Shown here: in pieces, positions 11,544-13,975 of the stretch
How the letters are laid out: each line of letters begins with the position of its first letter
Position numbering within the stretch: position 1 is the first letter of the stretch
DNA from: Roseiarcus sp043784465
Lineage (GTDB): Bacteria; Pseudomonadota; Alphaproteobacteria; Rhizobiales; Beijerinckiaceae
Direction: 5' to 3'
DNA length: 13,975 nucleotides
NCBI GenBank assembly: GCA_043784465.1
Contig: JAYVYJ010000261.1
Span: 1-13,975, forward strand
Notes under the pieces: generated by a model
Database searches by the model: none
Seen by the model: only the letters and a program-made list of their open reading frames with translations
What the model was told of the DNA's origin: nothing
Translations under genes and position numbers: made by a program

Positions 11544-12524
11544 TCAGTTCATCCTGGGCTTGCGCAGATAGGCGGCCCGGTCGGCCGATTTGATCCGCAC
11601 CCAGAAGCTGCGACGGTCGCGCACGACTTCGATGGGAATTTCCGCCCCCGCCGGCCCGCAACTCCAGATCTCGCGATAAAACTCGCCAAGCGTATCGACC
11701 GAAGCGTCGCGCACCGAGGCGACGATGTCGCCCGTGCGCAGTCCGGCCTGGGCCGCCGGCCCGGCCTCCGCGACGTCGGCGATCACCACCCGCCCGGCGT
11801 TCTCCGTGGAATAGACGCCGAGCCAGGGGCGGGCGGGACGATTGCGCCGCCCGTGCGTCAGCAACTCGTCCAGTATCGGCGACAGCAGGTCGACGGGTAC
11901 GCTCATGTTGACGTCCTCGGCATGGCCGCGCCCGTCCGTCTGCTGCACATGCAGCGAACCCACGCCGATCAATCGTCCGTCCGGGCCGATCAGACCTGCG
12001 CCGCCCCAGAGCGGATGCGCGGGCGCGGTGAACAGCGCATCGTTGATGTGATATTCCCAGTAGCCGGAAAATTCCTGTTTGGCGACGACCCGCGCGCGGC
12101 AGGCGTGACGGCGCGCGCCCCCGCCCCCCGCCATCACCACCGGCTCGCCCACGCCCACCGAGGCGGACGTGCCCATCTTGAGGGCGGGCAGATCGAGCGG
12201 CCCCAGCGCCTGGACGAGCGCGAAGCCGCTTTCGGAATCGATGGCGATGGGGTGGCCGGGCGTGGCGCGGCCGTCGTCGTCGATCAGCATCACGTCCTGC
12301 GCCTCGGTGACGAGATAGCCAATCGTCAGCACGAGGCCGCTTTCGCGGATGACGATGCCGCTGCCGGCGCGCTCCGTGCCCAGCGTGGCGGCGGTAAACG
12401 CGTCGGCGGGAACCTCGGCCTCTATGTTGACGATGGAGCGCAGCGTAAGGTCGAGGTCGAATGCGACCTCTTCCGGCCTCGGCTGCTGCGCGTCCGGCAC
12501 TTCCCAACGCGGTTTGTCGACCAT
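11544..12524 (-). CDS. HtrA/S1C-like trypsin-fold protein with PDZ domain, catalytic triad lost
   Basis: A 326-aa protein with the DegP/HtrA layout: a trypsin-like domain (about 27-215) followed by a PDZ domain (about 235-320, WLGVYSTENAG, then AQAGLRTGDIVASV). Aligning by fold motifs, the catalytic His in TNxHV is Tyr70 (GSGIVIRESGLVLTIGYLV), the Asp in DPxTDLAL is Gly100 (DSESGFALVQ), and the Ser of GNSGGP is Gly174 (LWGGAGLI). All three residues are absent, so it should not be a protease; a chaperone, scaffold or peptide-binding role is more likely. There is no signal peptide or transmembrane helix at MVDKPRWEVPD, so it is probably cytoplasmic. ATG 12524 is chosen over TTG 12545 because GAGGG lies just upstream. 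It is divergent from bchI across 147 bp. I recall similar non-catalytic S1C proteins in Bradyrhizobium relatives, so this may be a conserved subgroup. Confidence 0.85.
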   Translation of the reverse strand: MVDKPRWEVPDAQQPRPEEVAFDLDLTLRSIVNIEAEVPADAFTAATLGTERAGSGIVIRESGLVLTIGYLVTEAQDVMLIDDDGRATPGHPIAIDSESGFALVQALGPLDLPALKMGTSASVGVGEPVVMAGGGGARRHACRARVVAKQEFSGYWEYHINDALFTAPAHPLWGGAGLIGPDGRLIGVGSLHVQQTDGRGHAEDVNMSVPVDLLSPILDELLTHGRRNRPARPWLGVYSTENAGRVVIADVAEAGPAAQAGLRTGDIVASVRDASVDTLGEFYREIWSCGPAGAEIPIEVVRDRRSFWVRIKSADRAAYLRKPRMN

Positions 12525-12671
12525 AGGGCTGCCCTCGCGACGCAAAAAAATCGGACGTGATAGACCAAGAAAAGCATGTCGCGGTCAAGGCGGCGGCGCT
12601 CGATTGCCAAATGTCGCTGCGTCGCCCTAAACAGAAGCGCGCCCGGCGCCGGGACCGGCGCGGGGGATGAA
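12525..12671. promoter_or_regulatory. Divergent intergenic region between the protease-like gene and bchI
   Basis: These 147 bp must hold both start regions. TTGCCA (12604-12609) with a weak CCTAAA/CTAAAC about 17 nt downstream could be a bchI promoter. A perfect 12-bp palindrome CCCGGCGCCGGG (12642-12653) lies 18 bp before the bchI start. No TGT-N12-ACA (PpsR/CrtJ) or TTGAT-N4-ATCAA (FnrL) site is seen. Confidence 0.35.
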
Positions 12672-13685
12672 ATGTCGGAACCGTTTCCATTTACGGCGAT
12701 CGTCGGCCAGGACGACATGAAGCTGGCGCTGACGCTGGCGGCCATCGACCCCTCCATCGGCGGCGTGCTGGCCTTCGGCGACCGGGGCGCCGGCAAATCG
12801 ACCGCCGTGCGCGCGCTGGCCGCGCTGTTGCCGGAAATCCAGGTGGTCGTGGGCTGTCCCTATTCGTGCGATCCCAAGGCGACGGCGGGCCTCTGCGACG
12901 CCTGCCGCACAGGGGCCGAGCCGCCCTCCGAGCCCAGCGCGCCGCGCGTGGTCGACCTGCCGCTGGGCGCTACGGAGGATCGCGTGGTCGGCGCGCTCGA
13001 TCTGGAGCGCGCGCTGGCTTCGGGCGAGCGGCGCTTCGAGCCGGGCCTGCTGGCGCGCGCCAATCGTGGGTTTCTGTACATCGACGAGGCCAACCTGCTG
13101 GAGGATCATCTCGTCGACCTCCTGCTCGACGTGGCGGCGTCTGGCGTCAACGTGGTCGAGCGGGAGGGCCTCAGCATACGCCATCCCGCGCGTTTGGTGC
13201 TGATCGGCAGCGGCAACCCGGAGGAGGGCGAGCTGCGCCCGCAATTGCTCGACCGCTTCGGGCTTTCGGTCGAGGTGCGCACGCCCTCCGACATCCCGAC
13301 CCGCGTCGAGGTCGTGCGCCGCCGCGACCGTTTCGACCGTGACGCCCGAGCCTTCGCCGAAGAGTTCGCCCCCGCGCAGCGCAAGCTGCGCGAGCGCATT
13401 TCGCAGGCGCGCGACGCTTTGGGGCAGGTCGAGACGCCCGACGCGGCCATCGAGAGCGCCGCCCGGCTTTGCGTCGCGGTCGGCGCGGACGGCTTGCGCG
13501 GCGAATTGACGCTTGTTCGCGCCGCGCGCGCGCTCGCCGCATTCGAGGGGGAAAAAACCTTCGGCGACGCAGCGCTGAAGCGTCTGGCGCCCATGGCGCT
13601 GAGCCACCGCCTGCGCCGCAACCCGCTCGACGAGGCGGGTTCCGGCGCGCGGGTGGCGCGCGCGGTGGCGGACGTGTTCGCATGA
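12672..13685 (+). CDS. bchI: Magnesium chelatase ATPase subunit I
   Basis: The 337-aa AAA+ subunit of magnesium chelatase, which with BchD and BchH inserts Mg2+ into protoporphyrin IX, the first committed step of bacteriochlorophyll synthesis. Features in order: FPFTAIVGQDDMKLAL (5-20); Walker A GDRGAGKST (36-44); the Cys cluster CPYSCDP and CDAC (Cys62, 66, 75, 78); the BchI motif GATEDRVVGALDLERAL (99-115); Walker B FLYIDE (134-139); and the sensor/arginine region GSGNPEEGELRPQLLDRFG. The length is typical of bacterial BchI. ATG 12672 is used, with GGGGGA about 4 nt upstream. The stop overlaps the bchD start by ATGA, so the two subunits are translationally coupled. A chelatase of cobalamin synthesis is less likely given the BchD partner. 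Confidence 0.96.
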   Translation: MSEPFPFTAIVGQDDMKLALTLAAIDPSIGGVLAFGDRGAGKSTAVRALAALLPEIQVVVGCPYSCDPKATAGLCDACRTGAEPPSEPSAPRVVDLPLGATEDRVVGALDLERALASGERRFEPGLLARANRGFLYIDEANLLEDHLVDLLLDVAASGVNVVEREGLSIRHPARLVLIGSGNPEEGELRPQLLDRFGLSVEVRTPSDIPTRVEVVRRRDRFDRDARAFAEEFAPAQRKLRERISQARDALGQVETPDAAIESAARLCVAVGADGLRGELTLVRAARALAAFEGEKTFGDAALKRLAPMALSHRLRRNPLDEAGSGARVARAVADVFA

Positions 13686-13975
13686 GCCCGTGGGCGCGCG
13701 CCGTCCGCGCCGCCGCGCTGTTCGCGCTCGATCCGTCGCTGGGTCTCTGGCTGCGTGCCGGCCACGGCCCGGTGCGCGACGTGTTTCTAGAGCTTTTGCG
13801 GTCGTTTTTCGCGCCCGCGACGCCGTGGCGCAAAGCGCCGCTCGGCGTAGGCGACGAACGTCTGCTGGGCGGCCTCGACGTCGCCGCGACGTTGGCCGCC
13901 GGACGCGCCGTCGTGCAATCGGGCCTGCTGGCGGAGGTCGATGGCGGCGTGCTGACGCTGCCAATGGCCGAGCGC
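13682..13975 (+). CDS. bchD: Magnesium chelatase subunit D (3'-truncated)
   Basis: The first 98 codons of BchD run off the window end in frame. BchD is the second AAA+ subunit of magnesium chelatase, with a degenerate ATPase domain, an acidic Pro-rich linker and a C-terminal integrin-I domain; only the start of the ATPase-like domain is visible here. Recognisable segments are LFALDPSLGLWLRAGHGPVRD (about 14-34), WRKAPLGVGDERLLGGLDVA, and LAAGRAVVQSGLLAEVDGGVLTLPMAER, which match the family (the usual P-L-G-x-x-D-E-R-L-L-G-G-L-D pattern). ATG 13682 overlaps the bchI TGA, giving equal coupled translation of the partner subunits. Confidence 0.93.
   Translation, partial: MSPWARAVRAAALFALDPSLGLWLRAGHGPVRDVFLELLRSFFAPATPWRKAPLGVGDERLLGGLDVAATLAAGRAVVQSGLLAEVDGGVLTLPMAER

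Noticed and set aside
12612..12633. PpsR/CrtJ operator TGT-N12-ACA upstream of bchI
   Set aside because: A TGT and an ACA are present but are separated by 16 nt and not 12, so the known operator spacing is not met.
12627..13964. Minus-strand open frame of 445 codons opposite bchI and bchD
   Set aside because: It is antisense to two strongly recognised genes and has shadow-like composition.

Overview
The window looks like the chromosome of a GC-rich alphaproteobacterium, probably Hyphomicrobiales (Rhizobiales). The evidence is the bacteriochlorophyll genes bchI and bchD at the right end, BMP-type nucleobase/nucleoside ABC transporter proteins of a type common in that group, a YeaQ/GlsB-type stress membrane protein behind an EcfG-like promoter, and a DUF29 relic. 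bchID points to a purple phototroph or a relative that kept photosynthesis genes. I cannot name the genus.

Layout, left to right. (1) 1-1535: the 3' part of an enoyl-CoA hydratase gene, then a fumarylacetoacetate-hydrolase-family gene, probably co-transcribed. (2) 1609-2231: two very short membrane-protein genes, 85 and 28 codons. Each has its own EcfG-like promoter (GGAAC-N16-GGTT and GGAAC-N16-CGTT) and its own strong intrinsic terminator. (3) 2275-7312: an ABC importer operon with ATPase, two permeases and a BMP-family substrate-binding protein. It is preceded by a plausible housekeeping promoter and a leader with two mutually exclusive pairings. A 146-bp element bounded by perfect 18-bp inverted repeats sits between the two permease genes. 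(4) 7313-8870: an accessory patch with a decayed DUF29 gene on the minus strand, four 21-bp direct repeats, and a MazE/MazF-type toxin-antitoxin pair. (5) 8867-11190: a CodA-like cytosine deaminase and an MDR-type NADP-dependent oxidoreductase. The deaminase start overlaps the toxin stop. (6) 11295-12524: an 80-aa hypothetical gene converging on a minus-strand HtrA-like protein that has lost all three catalytic positions. (7) 12672-13975: bchI and the first 98 codons of bchD, overlapping by ATGA.

Inferred biology: parts 3 and 5 form a natural unit in which the importer brings in a nucleobase or nucleoside and the deaminase processes it. The accessory patch has come to lie between them. The most unusual observations are the switch-like leader of the importer operon, the paired stress-regulated microprotein cassettes, the catalytically dead HtrA homologue divergent from bchI, and the iteron-like repeats in front of the toxin-antitoxin promoter. 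All functional statements rest on recognised motifs and remembered family features, because no database search was possible.
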